64,000 nucleotides of DNA from Oncomelania hupensis (lineage: Eukaryota > Mollusca > Gastropoda > Littorinimorpha > Pomatiopsidae): assembly GCA_036898135.1 (NCBI GenBank), contig CM072513.1, forward strand, positions 85,790,008 through 85,854,007, in the 5' to 3' direction. How positions within the stretch are numbered: position 1 is the stretch's first letter; the number at the start of each line of letters is the position of its first letter. Under the pieces are notes generated by a model. It had not been told where the DNA came from, did no database searches, and worked only from the letters and a program-made list of their open reading frames with translations. Below, in pieces: positions 20,601 to 27,564 of the stretch. The position numbers and the translations under genes were made by a program.

Positions 20601-21941
20601 TTCTTATGTCACTTGATGGTTGCCTTCCAAGCGCGGTCACCCATGGATCCAAGTACTAACCTCACCTGACGTTGGTTAACATGAAACAGTGCTAGCGTGT
20701 ACCCCAGTATGTACACTACTGAGCCATCTTTAAAGGTCAAATGTTTAACAATAGAAAGACAGTGCATAATGGAGTGTGTACAGCATGACCTTTTACCTGC
20801 AGACCAACTGCTAGAAGAACCGGAACTACTATCACTGGAGCTACTGGAACTGTCACTGGAAGACGAGGATGAGGAGGATGAGGAGGAAGATGAAGAAGAC
20901 GAAGAGGATGACGAAGGGTCCCTCTTTCGGCGCTTTTGTTTTATCGTTGTTTTATAGCCATCATCTGTCAAGTGTCGTTTTCGATTCGTCCTTGATTCCG
21001 AATCACTGGAATCTGATGAACACGACTTATCCCTGTTACGATCTCCTTTGTGTTTCTTCTCTTCTGGAAAAATGACAATTGACTGAATAAGGATTTCTTC
21101 TGATACAAAAGTACACACCAACAAACTTTCACAAAAAAAGACCTTTCACTTTATAAACTGCAATATCATGCTGTTATTTTCAGTAGTTTATCTTGTTCAC
21201 AGGCATAAATTTAGCAAAACTAGACAAATCCTCACCCAAAAATTGTAAATTTACTGTTTAAAGAATGTGTACATATAGCAAAATTCTGCAGTAAGCACAA
21301 CTTACAATTCTGAACGGTGCTTTTTCTTGGTCCATTGTGTCTCTACATGTATAGATAATAAGCACTGAAACCAGGACCATAAAGAACCATATTCAAAAGG
21401 CTTTATCTACATAAGATAGTCACTTAATGTATCAAATTATTATTGCAAATAAAAAAAATGCTGAATAATTATTGTGAGTTGTCTAGAAGTAGAACTACAA
21501 GTACAACTACAAGTACAGATACAAAGTATCAGTACAAACTACAACTTATGTTAATCTGATGAATAAAATTTGATACAAGTTACCAACAACAACACAAACT
21601 GACAAAGTACTAGAAATGTATTAAAATACCACTTCCTGCAAAATAAAGGTTGGGGGAGAGGGAGGAGGGGGAAAACAATGGTCCGAATGGAAACAGTTTG
21701 AAAGCATAATGCTGATTTGTGGGCAATATCCAGACATACTCCCCTCATTCTTGTAACAGTTCCAAAGTCATTTGGCATTTAATATTTCTTAAGTTCTTTA
21801 CATTTTATTAACGGAAAGAAGGCCATAATATACATGAACACCCACATTGCAGACAATAATAATAATAATTAATATACGATTTGTGTGCGCACCTTGCTTT
21901 CCGGTACTAGTGGTAGAACTTGGTCGCCGGTCACCTGTCAT
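8021..21941 (-). CDS. Six-exon gene for a Lys/Ser-rich, probably nuclear protein (unidentified)
   Basis: Exons on the minus strand: 21893-21941 (ATG), 20797-21063, 14813-14868, 8827-8892, 8269-8388 and 8021-8068 (TAG). Every border is AG/GT and the intron phases are compatible (1,1,0,0,0), giving 606 nt or 201 residues. Exon 1 starts MTGDRRPSS. Exon 2 encodes KHKGDRNRDKS, SSDSSDSES and a run of about 20 Ser before SDSS repeats. Exons 3 to 5 are basic (RKKRKHHNRHKKGKGK; KVKKSHKKSK; KKIRRKIKKTK) with acidic STDSDSDS. There is no globular domain. The composition suggests an RS/SK-type nuclear protein, perhaps linked to RNA processing, but I do not recognise the orthologue. The exon 6 acceptor gives a Gln/Asn-rich tail in phase. 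Another frame of exon 6 (GTDSEFNESES, stop at 8025) looks more like the rest, so a small exon could be missing between 8069 and 8268. Confidence 0.65.
8400..8826. other. Intron 4 of the Lys/Ser-rich gene
   Basis: AT-rich with homopolymer A runs. No further exon or repeat recognised. Confidence 0.45.
8893..9287. other. Start of intron 3, unique-looking sequence
   Basis: The sequence just upstream of the exon 4 acceptor is unusually GC-balanced. The acceptor (CTCTGGACAG) has a weak pyrimidine tract, so the exon could begin a little earlier. No other feature seen. Confidence 0.35.
9288..9465 (+). repeat. Minisatellite, about 35-bp unit, five copies
   Basis: Direct repeats of GTAGCCTAGYGTTATAGAAG followed by TSTGTGTTATGTAT, with unit lengths of about 34-39 bp. 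The copies differ at a few positions (T/C in TAGYG and T/G in GTST). Confidence 0.85.
9534..10068 (+). mobile_element. Mariner-type transposon, internally deleted, both TIRs and TA duplication present
   Basis: The left end TGAGGGCAGTCCGATAAG at 9534 and the right end at 10068 are inverted repeats of about 25-28 bases with few mismatches. Each is flanked by TA (9532-9533 and 10069-10070), the mariner target duplication. The element is 535 bp, against about 1.3 kb for complete mariners, and keeps only the C-terminal third of the transposase. It sits in intron 3 of the Lys/Ser-rich gene. Confidence 0.9.
9677..9997 (+). pseudogene. Mariner transposase C-terminal fragment
   Basis: 106 codons. The DNAPAHNS block carries the second catalytic Asp and HPSYSPDLVPCDFFLF carries the third. 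There are 34 residues between the two Asp, the DD34D spacing of mariner. The first Asp and the helix-turn-helix DNA-binding domain are missing through internal deletion, so it cannot act on its own. ATG 9677 is not the original start. Confidence 0.9.
10149..10530 (+). repeat. Dispersed repeat (AGCCAGCAAAATGTGG family), interrupted copy
   Basis: It begins CTCAACCAAAGCTTTTTAG and continues with CAGCCAGGCTAG; after an insertion of about 190 bases (10213-10400) it resumes with AGGGAGGGTGCAGGCAAGC, TATAAATAGCCCGCAGCC and CTGCTCACATAGGCATTGAG. A continuous copy of the same blocks lies at 32572-32760, which shows the insertion directly. The GGGACGGACGGAAAACG piece belongs to the insertion. Confidence 0.7.
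10557..10644 (+). repeat. Tandem duplication of 43 bp
   Basis: CTCTACTATGTACGAATACC with CAGAGTAATTATCAATTT occurs twice in succession with two mismatches. Confidence 0.85.
10645..11146. other. No recognised feature
   Basis: Unique-looking intronic sequence without a convincing ORF or repeat. Confidence 0.4.
11147..11218 (+). repeat. tRNA-like SINE head or tRNA pseudogene
   Basis: The 72-nt stretch has an A-box-like TGGCTGACTTAG, a B-box-like AAGTTCAAATCTC and a GCCT/AGGC acceptor pairing. The anticodon loop lacks the conserved T33. A T-run follows. It resembles the head of the SINE at 33082, so a SINE relic is more likely than a working tRNA. Confidence 0.5.
11240..11610 (+). repeat. ATT microsatellites with a roughly 133-bp tandem duplication
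   Basis: (ATT)n runs at about 11317-11372, 11442-11506 and 11570-11606. The block CTCTACAATATGGATATTTT plus TTAATTTAGGC occurs at about 11247 and again at 11381, each followed by TTATTTATT and an ATT run. Confidence 0.85.
11620..12005 (+). repeat. G-rich degenerate minisatellite
   Basis: Imperfect units of about 17-24 bases of the form GGGAGGTATCAAGGGGGTAC, in two blocks (11620-11735 and 11815-11990), ending in G-runs up to nine long. They provide many GGG tracts that could form quadruplexes. Confidence 0.7.
12841..13125 (+). CDS. Basic N-terminal ORF of the OTU transposon
   Basis: A good splice acceptor (TTTTTTCCACAG, ending 12830) precedes ATG 12841. The protein starts MVMSPRTKMWRYREHMS and is rich in Arg, Gln and Lys (AAARERNRLQQAECRKKW), predicted helical and probably nucleic-acid binding. 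Short R-Y-R-E basic leaders of this kind are common in transposon proteins. The frame closes at 13125. A second acceptor-like site (CCACTCGACAG at about 13072-13082) could join it to the OTU frame, which begins in the overlapping frame. Whether this is an intron or a frameshift cannot be told from the sequence. Confidence 0.5.
   Translation: MVMSPRTKMWRYREHMSEAQRAAARERNRLQQAECRKKWSPGRREQEQRKNTVIIQKLRNAKKPKRIDKLPSASPAFSTRQAAGKMPADDHETS
13083..13438 (+). CDS. OTU-like cysteine protease domain, N-terminal part
   Basis: The frame is open through VPRKPVHMSRFITFLQ to GITPSDGNCFFWAIIKQL (about 13258-13311). The DGNCFF block matches the catalytic Asp-Gly-Asn-Cys of OTU-family cysteine proteases (deubiquitinases), with an aromatic pair and a helix after the Cys as usual. 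A TAA at 13436 interrupts the frame, and the same frame continues in the OTU style (DGTYADHVGIHACSKAL). Without a visible transposase the role in the element is unknown. OTU domains also occur in other mobile elements and viruses, so host capture is possible. Confidence 0.6.
13439..13890 (+). pseudogene. C-terminal part of the OTU-like protein, frameshifted
   Basis: After the stop at 13436 the first frame reads DGTYADHVGIHACSKALKV, similar to the WGxxxELxAxAxAL helix that precedes the OTU core strands. A frameshift near 13550-13570 moves the reading to the frame 13573-13890, which has NYYAVDYVDHFYIGRVIS and HNSCIFFGPIYMSG. The catalytic His of OTU proteins should lie in this part. H-N in DIVHNS is a candidate but the surrounding pattern is not convincing. 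Confidence 0.45.
14878..14960 (-). repeat. SINE 3' tail fragment, ten bases from exon 3
   Basis: On the minus strand it reads GGGATGGTTATCCC, then a GATATC block and a TTCATTCAT end, the same order as the 3' part of the complete SINE at 33082-33319. It ends about ten bases upstream of the exon 3 start (14868), so it may supply part of the intron's polypyrimidine or branch region. Confidence 0.65.
15089..15888 (+). mobile_element. RTE-like LINE copy A, 5'-truncated, internally deleted
   Basis: It starts inside the RT (GCLLSPTLFNIFLERIM, then FADDIDGLAGE) and runs to the C-terminal basic domain, ending in GGATAGGATACGATAGG. About 140 bases present in copy B are missing at 15590 (after IFPYA). 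The C-terminal part has frameshifts and an early stop (15618). It lies in intron 2 of the Lys/Ser-rich gene. Confidence 0.85.
16047..16251 (+). mobile_element. tRNA-derived SINE (Thr-like head), young copy, TSD ACAAGCTTAC
   Basis: The head GCCGGGTAGCTCAGTTGG has an A box, an anticodon loop CTAGTAA as in tRNA-Thr(AGT), and a B box GGTTCGAATCC. A body of about 120 bases and a (CAA)n tail follow. Flanking duplications ACAAGCTTAC at 16037-16046 and 16252-16261 are perfect. It is nearly identical to the copy at 62815-63010, so the family has been active recently. The head could be misread as a tRNA gene. Confidence 0.9.
16420..16494 (+). repeat. ACTATACTAG-type simple repeat, left part
   Basis: Imperfect repeats of ACTAT/ACTAG/ACTAA. 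The same array resumes at 19425 after the RTE-like copy B, showing that the LINE inserted into it. Confidence 0.85.
16513..16994 (+). pseudogene. APE endonuclease domain of RTE-like copy B, first part
   Basis: The frame holds GTWNVRTL, LGISEMRWKG (with the catalytic Glu), GVGFLVHK and IIQAYAPKSD, the APE-type endonuclease blocks in order, then VIVQGDL where GDFN or GDWN is usual. A frameshift directly after this block diverts the frame to a stop at 16994. The Met at 16624 is internal. This domain nicks target DNA to prime reverse transcription. Confidence 0.85.
17025..18284 (+). pseudogene. RTE-like copy B: endonuclease end and RT fingers
   Basis: 420 codons. The endonuclease C-terminus shows QIDYIMVKKRFR and GSDHDLVMMSF, including the catalytic SDH block. 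A linker rich in Lys follows, then RT blocks EEVEAAVQSLKKGKSAGVD, NYRTISLISHPSKVLLK and EEQAGFRAGRSTTEQ. The frame ends at TGA 18282-18284, where the sister copies have Cys (TGC), a one-base change. The same frame continues in the next entry. Confidence 0.88.
18285..19391 (+). pseudogene. RTE-like copy B: RT palm, thumb and C-terminal domain
   Basis: Open from directly after the TGA. Blocks: FIDFKKAFDRVWH (first catalytic Asp), IGVRQGCLLSPTIFNIFLE, and SADDIDRLAGE, where the two catalytic Asp are kept but the preceding Phe of the sister copies is Ser. EISAEKTKMM and SFKYLGAI follow, then the C-terminal CEAWTLTADLQ, KLRWYGHVTRSSG and GRRRGRPKKRLEDNIREW. The terminal basic domain is shared by all copies here. 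Confidence 0.88.
19425..19640 (+). repeat. ACTATACTAG-type simple repeat, right part
   Basis: Continuation of the array at 16420-16494, with units ACTAGACTAAACTAT. Confidence 0.85.
19641..20394. other. Intron 2 sequence without recognised features
   Basis: No ORF, exon or repeat with support. Confidence 0.4.
20395..20690 (-). repeat. SINE-like repeat containing a 5S rRNA-like segment
   Basis: At 20628-20680 the plus strand reads GCGGTCACCCATGG, ATCCAAGTACTAACC and CCTGACGTTGGTTAA. Its complement matches the internal control region of animal 5S rRNA (TTAGTACTTGGAT, GGGTGACCGC), with a 2-base insertion and other changes. Next to it (20395-20625) is a block with CAGCTGGGTGGACTGGGG that looks like a SINE body. 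A 5S-derived (SINE3-type) element is the best reading. It lies about 110 bases from exon 2. Confidence 0.55.
21064..21892. other. Intron 1 of the Lys/Ser-rich gene
   Basis: AT-rich, no recognised repeat apart from a short AAT run at about 21857. Confidence 0.4.
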
Positions 21942-22627
21942 GATATATTTGTTCTTGAAAGACACTAGTCAAATTGAAAGGATCTTCAGTTTTGTACAAA
22001 TTCACTAGAAACGGAGTCTAACGCTACTGGCAGTCTATTACGAAGTCTGCAATATATGACTGACTTGAACAAACTTTCCTTTTCTTATGGTCACGTTGTA
22101 TAGAGTTGACTAACGTTGGCAGGGGAATGTACTCTTAGAAATTTAAGTTAGTTTTTGTGCTGTTATCTTTTCATTGTCAAGGGAAAACACCAATTTAACT
22201 TATGCAAGTTCAAGACAGGTACACTTTAGCAGTTGTCGACCGTGCATCCGAATGATTAGTTGTTACAAAGGTGGGTGAGGACTTCCAGGTTGTAGTGTAG
22301 ACAGAATGAGTTCAAAGGGTGCGGAGATGGTGGCGGATTCTGTATTGAGATGTACGCTGAAGAGAGGAATTTGAGGTCAAATGAAGAGATAGAATTGATG
22401 GAGGGAAAGGTGAACAGGGGCTGGAGACCTGGGAATATTAAGGACAGCGTTTGAGTCTCGTTTCTCGTAACAAGGCAGGGTAAAAGTTTCATTCCAGGCC
22501 CTGCGGCGGGCAAACGGAACACAAAAAAAAACAACAACAACTAGCAAATGACAAAGTTACAATAAATAGTACATCGAACAGAGAACAAAAATAACAGGAG
22601 TAGTGAAATCTCAGGACAGTAATTACA
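21942..22627. other. Upstream region of the Lys/Ser-rich gene
   Basis: It should hold the minus-strand promoter and 5' UTR, but no clear TATA or initiator was identified. A 94-codon minus ORF at 22256-22540 has no recognised family. Confidence 0.35.
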
Positions 22628-22746
<119 letters not shown>

Positions 22747-22826
22747 TATAGTAGAAGTGCTATGGCATCAAGGGCCCAATCATCACAGGGATCACCAGCT
22801 TCCCCACCGACAGACGCCAACCAGTA

Positions 22827-23045
22827 GTGGTGAATGGTTCGCGCTCCTCCTTCGTTGGGGTTAAATTAGAAGTGCCCCACGGATCCGTTCTAGGCCCATG
22901 TTTGTTCTTTGCCTATATAAACGATCTTCATGAGAAGCTGACAGCCCTGACAAGGCTATTTGCAGACGACACTGAAGTCTACAGGGTGGTGACTTGTGCC
23001 ATAGAGCAAGAACACCTCCATCACCTTTGTGATGATATTCTGGGG
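22827..23045 (+). pseudogene. LINE RT palm fragment (Jockey/CR1 type)
   Basis: The frame reads LEVPHGSVLGPCLFFAYINDL and TRLFADDTEVYR, the two conserved RT blocks including the catalytic FADD, followed by a degraded helix (EQEHLHHLCDDI). It differs from the other LINEs in the window and is a short relic without ends. Confidence 0.8.
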
Positions 23046-23538
23046 AAGATACGTTTATCTTACTAGGGGGTAAGACTTATTGATAGAGGGGCGTTAGGCT
23101 ACCACTATCGATCGTTCTTTTACCAGAATTCCAGAGCGGTGTGAGAGACAGATCACGGTGCTTGGTCACATAAAATTTATATTTGTCGGTCTTTTTAGTA
23201 TCATTTGGATCAATTTGAGAAACGCTGATTACTAATCCAAAGACTAGGTTATTATGTCTCAAGAGAAGAAAACTACATTACATTACATGGTTATTGCTTT
23301 AGTTCCAGCGGACTCTTCCGAGCCAAATCAGGACCAGAGAGACATTATCTTAAAATGTTATAAAGTGGTTCAAATCTTAAAAAATAGACCTGTTACTCTT
23401 AAATACTCAAACAAACTTTCACATGAAACCTATTGGAAAGTCTTTTTTAAAACTGATGTATTAAGAATACGTTCTCTCTCCTCAATCAAATCACGAAATT
23501 CGGTCTTATCAATAAAATCTAAAACAAAACGACATGGT

Positions 23539-23940
23539 TTATATGCAATAAAACAAACCAACATCATGTAAAAATTGAAACAAGTGTTGACCATTGCATA
23601 TTTTAAAAATCTCTTTGAAAGGTATTGAACCAAAATATCTTTCTCTTTTATCAAGCAGGTCAGCACATTCAGACATGAAATGGCGAACGGAAAAGGGTTT
23701 ATCACATGCAAAGCACCATGATGGTTCTTCTCCTTTTATCAGGAAACTGTGGGTTACATAAATATGCCCAATATGAAGGCGAGACAAAACTGTTTCTTCT
23801 TTGCGAGTGGATGCAAAGTTAGGCAAAGAAGCTGACAAATCGGGAAGAATTTGAAATAATTTGTTGTTGATATGGTTAGACCAGTCAGTCTGCCACAGTC
23901 GTTTACAATAAGATCCAGTCATACAACGTAGGGCACACAC
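23539..23940 (-). pseudogene. C-terminal region of I-like LINE D after RNase H
   Basis: The frame has LSRLHIGH, then CFACDKPFSVRHFMSECAD, the C-x2-C-x(7-8)-H-x4-C knuckle that follows RNase H in I/Jockey-type LINEs (here Cys, Cys, His, Cys all present). The segment is one frame off from the RNase H ORF. Confidence 0.75.
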
Positions 23941-24533
23941 TGGAAAATCTCTGGAGGGAAATCGAGATGCAGAGCATCTTTAGCCACTGCAATATTGCCG
24001 CGGATGCCCATGTGACCAGGGACCCACATAAAAACTATCTTTTTACCATCAGAAACAAGTTGTGTATGGAGGTCATGGATCTTTGCCAGAAAAGGGTGTG
24101 ATATCTTTCTCGTGGAAAGAGCCTGAAGTGCTGACAATGAATCAGACATAATTAAAAACGAGGTTCTTTTGGATTGATAAACTTGTTTCAGAGCGAGATG
24201 AATTGCCTTGAGCTCAGCTGTATAAACAGAACAAAAATCAGGTAAACGCTGTTGCAAAGGCTTGTCTAAGTGTCTCCCGGAGACCAACGCAGCAGCAACT
24301 GAATCTCCTTTCTTTGACCCGTCTGTAAAAAGTTTTTCATATCCTGGGTATAAGGCACACTGTTCTAAATAAAGTTGGTTATATACGGTTTCAGATGTAT
24401 TGTTTTTGAGGAAAGCGGACAATTGCCAATTAATGTTTGGGGTACATAATTTCCATGGAGGAGTTTCAGTCCGAAGCTCATCATCGTTGATGGAAGCAAC
24501 ATCGATGCCTGCTTTTTCCAAATGAGCCTGCAT
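23919..24533 (-). pseudogene. RNase H domain of I-like LINE D
   Basis: 204 codons. Catalytic blocks: LFTDGSKKG (first Asp), YTAELKAIHLAL (Glu), MSDSLSALQAL (second Asp) and FMWVPGHMGIRGN. The last block normally continues GNExAD; here it is GNIAVAKDA, so the fourth acidic residue is lost or moved. RNase H removes RNA from the cDNA hybrid during retrotransposition. Confidence 0.88.
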
Positions 24534-25184
24534 TCTGATGCCAAACGGAGGTATTGTATTAGGTTTGGCTTCAAATTTCTGAACAAAATCTGGGTTGAAA
24601 CACAGTCATAAGCGGGGTTCATGGGATCAGTTTTTAATTTTAAAAAGTAATTCAGTGACAATTTTGTACGTCTCAGCTCCAACTGGGGTTCGTTAGCTTC
24701 CACGTAAAGGCTTTCACAAGGGGAGGTGCGAAACGCGCCCAAAGCAATGCGTAGGGCCTGATGAGCAACTGGATCTAACATTTTAAGATACGATTTTCTA
24801 GCAGAACCATAAACAGTGCAACCATAGTCTAATTTGGATCTAATTAAAGAACGATATAACAGCAGTAAAGTTTTCTTGTCAGCTCCCTAGTCTGTACTAC
24901 TGATAACCTTGAGCAAATTGCAGGCCTGCTGACACAGTTTTCAAATCTTTCAGATGAGGAAGGAAGGATAACCTTTGATCAAAAATAACACCCAAAAATT
25001 TGACTTGTTGGACCGTCTTTATTGGAGTTTTATTGAGGGTAATATTAGGATCTTGAATAATTCCCCGGTGCTTGGAAAAGTGAATACATTCAGTTTTTGC
25101 TCCAGAAAATTTGAAACCATTTTGTAAAACCCAGTCTTGAACGGTAATGACACATAACTGTAGCTGACGTTCTGCAGATGCCAA
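24365..25184 (-). pseudogene. RT thumb and connection of I-like LINE D
   Basis: Two overlapping frames. 24897-25184 has LQNGFKFSGAKTECIHFSK and QVKFLGVIFDQRLSFLPHL, the RT block after the active site. 24365-24781 has VAHQALRIALGAFRTSP and SLYVEANEPQLELRR, the connection typical of I/Jockey LINEs. A frameshift near 24800-24890 separates them. The catalytic FVDDFAL lies just upstream at about 25220, with Val in place of Ala. Confidence 0.8.
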
Positions 25185-25345
25185 GGTTTTACCTTTGGCT
25201 ACTAATGCAAAATCGTCAACAAAGAATTGTCGATTCCCTTTTTCACTGAATGAACAATATTATTTATTTTAATATTAAACAGCAAGGGAGACAAGATACT
25301 ACCCTGAGGCACCCCCATCTCCTGTTCCCTCATATCTGATAAAGA

Positions 25346-26071
25346 TCATCCAACCTTAACCTGGAAAATTCTGTCCGTTAGAAAATTGGATATAAACAGA
25401 GGTAAATGTCCCTTCAAACCCATTTCTTGTAAATCTGAAAGAATGCCATATTTCCATGTGGTATCATAAGCTTTTTCCAAATCAAACATGATGGCAACGA
25501 CATGTTCACCCTGGACGAACGCGTTAAGGATAAAAGTTTCCAGTCGCACCAGGTGATCAACAGTACTTCGACCACTTCGAAAGCCACACTGAGTGTTGGA
25601 TAATATATTATTTGTTTCCAGATACCACAGTAAACGGGAATAAACCACGGAATCAGATCACTAATTCCGTGAATAAACCATTCTTTCCAGCGTCTTGCAT
25701 AAGCAGGACGTTAAGGCTATTGGTCTGTAGTTTGTTGGGTTAGTATGGTCTTTGCCAGGTTTAGGAATGGGTACAATAATGGCCTTTCTCCAAGAGGGAG
25801 GAAAGGTGCCAGTGATCCAAATCTGATTGAAGATGTCCAGCAGTTGAGACCGTGAGTACCTTGTTAAATGTCGTAGAAATTGATAATGCACATCATCCGG
25901 TCCAACTGCTGAATCTGCACTTTTGTTAATTGCATCGTCAAGCTCGACTATTGAGAACGAAATGTTGTAGTCTTCAGAATTATCAGAGGTAAAATTTAAC
26001 CGTTGTTTTTCTTTACGGGTTTTAATTGTTTGAAAAGAGGGAATACTTTTCAGAGGAAGAATTTGCAGCAA
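25346..26071 (-). pseudogene. RT fingers and palm of I-like LINE D
   Basis: Blocks: DDAINKSADSAVGPDDVHYQFL, then WRKAIIVPIPKPGKD, NYRPIALTSCLCKTLERMV, and after the hairpin insertion NTQCGFRSGRSTVDHLVRLE and VAIMFDLEKAYDTTW (first catalytic Asp). The 33-bp insertion at 25638-25680 adds TAG and TGA stops in frame between MVYSR and its continuation. Confidence 0.85.
25638..25680. repeat. Mini-hairpin insertion with 10-bp direct duplication
   Basis: GAATAAACCA at 25638-25647 and again at 25671-25680. Between and overlapping them are the inverted arms ACGGAAT (25647-25653) and ATTCCGT (25664-25670) around a ten-base loop. Removing one duplication plus the hairpin restores the continuous RT reading frame. 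It looks like an excision footprint or a tiny transposon remnant. Confidence 0.8.
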
Positions 26072-26106
26072 AAGAAGAGGCCAAAAGATCAGCTACTAGT
26101 TTTTTT

Positions 26107-26372
26107 TTAATCTCCGATTACGTCCCCCTGCACAGTATGGCATGGGCTCACCTGTTTGTTACTTTTATTTTTGAGTGTGCGGACCACTTTCCAAACCTTC
26201 GACAGTTTCGCTTTCGAATTTGGCGTGGAACAGAAACCTCTCCACGATTCTCTTCTCTTAAGTTTGAAGATCTGTCGGCATTGCGCTCGCAAACGTTGGT
26301 GGTTCTGTTTATTTTCAGAGCTTGGGTGCAGATACATCATTCTTAAAGCCTTTTTACGGGCTTGCTGAAATT
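26107..26372 (-). pseudogene. Endonuclease-RT linker of I-like LINE D
   Basis: A frame with GFDDERKKFQQARKKALRM, RAQCRQIFKLKRRESWRGF and SKVWKVVRTLKNK, the Arg/Lys-rich linker before RT. Its upstream end is cut at 26394 by the MITE, and the same reading continues on the far side at 26666. Confidence 0.7.
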
Positions 26373-26393
26373 TTTTACGTTCATCATCAAACC

Positions 26394-26660
26394 CAGGGCC
26401 GGATCTGGGGGGGGGGGGGGGGTTCCTGGGTTCCGGAACACCCCCCCCCCCCCCCCCTGGCCATTCGATGTACCTCACTCAGTCAGAAAAAAAATATATA
26501 TATGGAGTTTTTTTAAAGCTCTTAATTTAGTTGACACTGGTGGTAAGTAAAACGTTCCTCATTCTACTCAAGTTCCTCGAGCGGACACGTTTTTGTCACC
26601 CCTAACCCCTTAAAAAATTTTTGGAACCCCCCCCCTCCAAGAGTAAGTGATCCGGCCCTG
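26394..26660. mobile_element. 267-bp MITE, 12-bp TIR CAGGGCCGGATC, TSD AAACC
   Basis: Perfect 12-bp terminal inverted repeats at 26394-26405 and 26649-26660, flanked by AAACC at 26389-26393 and 26661-26665. The interior has a long G-run (about 26408) and a long C-run (about 26440), which could pair. It is non-coding. The CAGGG ends resemble hAT-type or related termini, but the 5-bp duplication does not fit the usual 8 bp, so the superfamily is open. Confidence 0.85.
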
Positions 26661-26928
26661 AAACCAGGGTTTACGGTTTTGATGAAGTTTGCGGGATGGA
26701 CTCCTTGGCACTGTTTATAACTATGTCAGTGTACAGCTGTATTGGATCTATGGCATTCGAAAATTCCCGTTTCTTAGCACGTAACTGAACCTCAAACAGG
26801 TTAGAAAACAGACTCCAGTTAGCTTGTTTCAGTTTCCACCTGCCATGAGTTTGCTCAAGGTTGTCTGAATCATGTTTTAATAAAACCGGAAAATGGTCGC
26901 TGCCATGGAGATCTTCTAAAACTGTCCA

Positions 26929-27372
26929 TTAAAAATCCAAAAGTAAGGAGGGGTCACAGATCGATATATCAATGTGGGACAAAGAAGCGGTTCTTGAACA
27001 GGAAAAAGTTGGAGCACCCTCGTTCAAAGTTACTAGATTCAATGAGTCTAAAATGTCTTCAATTGTTTTCCCCTGAGAATCGGTACGATCGCTACCCCAC
27101 AAGGGAGAGCGTCCATTAAAATCTCCCAACAACAAAAAAGGGGTAGGTAACTGTTGGATCAAATTCTCAAGGTCATTTTTATTTACATTTATTGATGGGA
27201 TCAAATATATAGAACAAACTGTGAGGGATTTAAAAAGAGATACTCTGGCTGCAACTGCTGGTAAACTTGTATTAAGTGAAATTGGGTTAAATGGGACGTT
27301 TCTATGAATAAAGAGCATAGACCAGGAATATGTAGACCGCGCAGTGACGCCATTGGTGTGAGGACGCGTCAA
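26929..27372 (-). pseudogene. APE endonuclease of I-like LINE D, middle and end
   Basis: The frame has FIHRNVPFNPI, VCSIYLIPS, PFLLLGDFNGRSPLWGS (catalytic Asp and Asn) and FSCSRTASLSHIDISICDPSL. The final SDH block follows near 26900 in the continuing sequence (GSDHFPVLL). Residues before STYSWSM probably belong to the inserted transposon. Confidence 0.82.
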
Positions 27373-27433
27373 GAGTTATGCGACTTGATTGTGGCATGTG
27401 TTAAAATGGCTGCTTCACAGAGCGAAGATCTGA

Positions 27434-27564
27434 TGGAGAGGGGAGAAAAAAAATCGCAGGAGCAGTTACGGTGACCACTGTGCAGCTTTGAACTGCACAA
27501 ACGCACGATTAAATGCTGCATGCAAGGGGAAGAGTTTTTTTCGTTTCCCAAAGGAAGAAGAACG
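27434..27564 (+). pseudogene. THAP zinc-finger first-exon fragment
   Basis: Frame with YGDHCAALNCTNAR, then CKGKSFFRFPKEEER and a consensus donor (CG/GTAAGT) at 27564/27565. C-x4-C plus the SFFRFP block are the start of the THAP domain, a C2CH DNA-binding finger whose later Cys and His would be in the next exon. No in-frame ATG: the nearest (27410, ATGGCTGCTTC) is in another frame, separated by an A8 run. Its near twin at 45580-45725 keeps the same intron position. Confidence 0.75.

Noticed and set aside
20609..21124. Single-exon 171-residue poly-Ser protein
   Set aside because: The ORF spans exon 2 of the minus-strand gene plus intron on both sides; good AG and GT borders at 21063 and 20797 argue for the spliced model.
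22256..22540. 94-residue minus-strand protein upstream of the Lys/Ser-rich gene
   Set aside because: No family signal, no splice context, and a composition typical of chance frames in C/T-rich DNA; possibly a LINE 3' relic but not shown.
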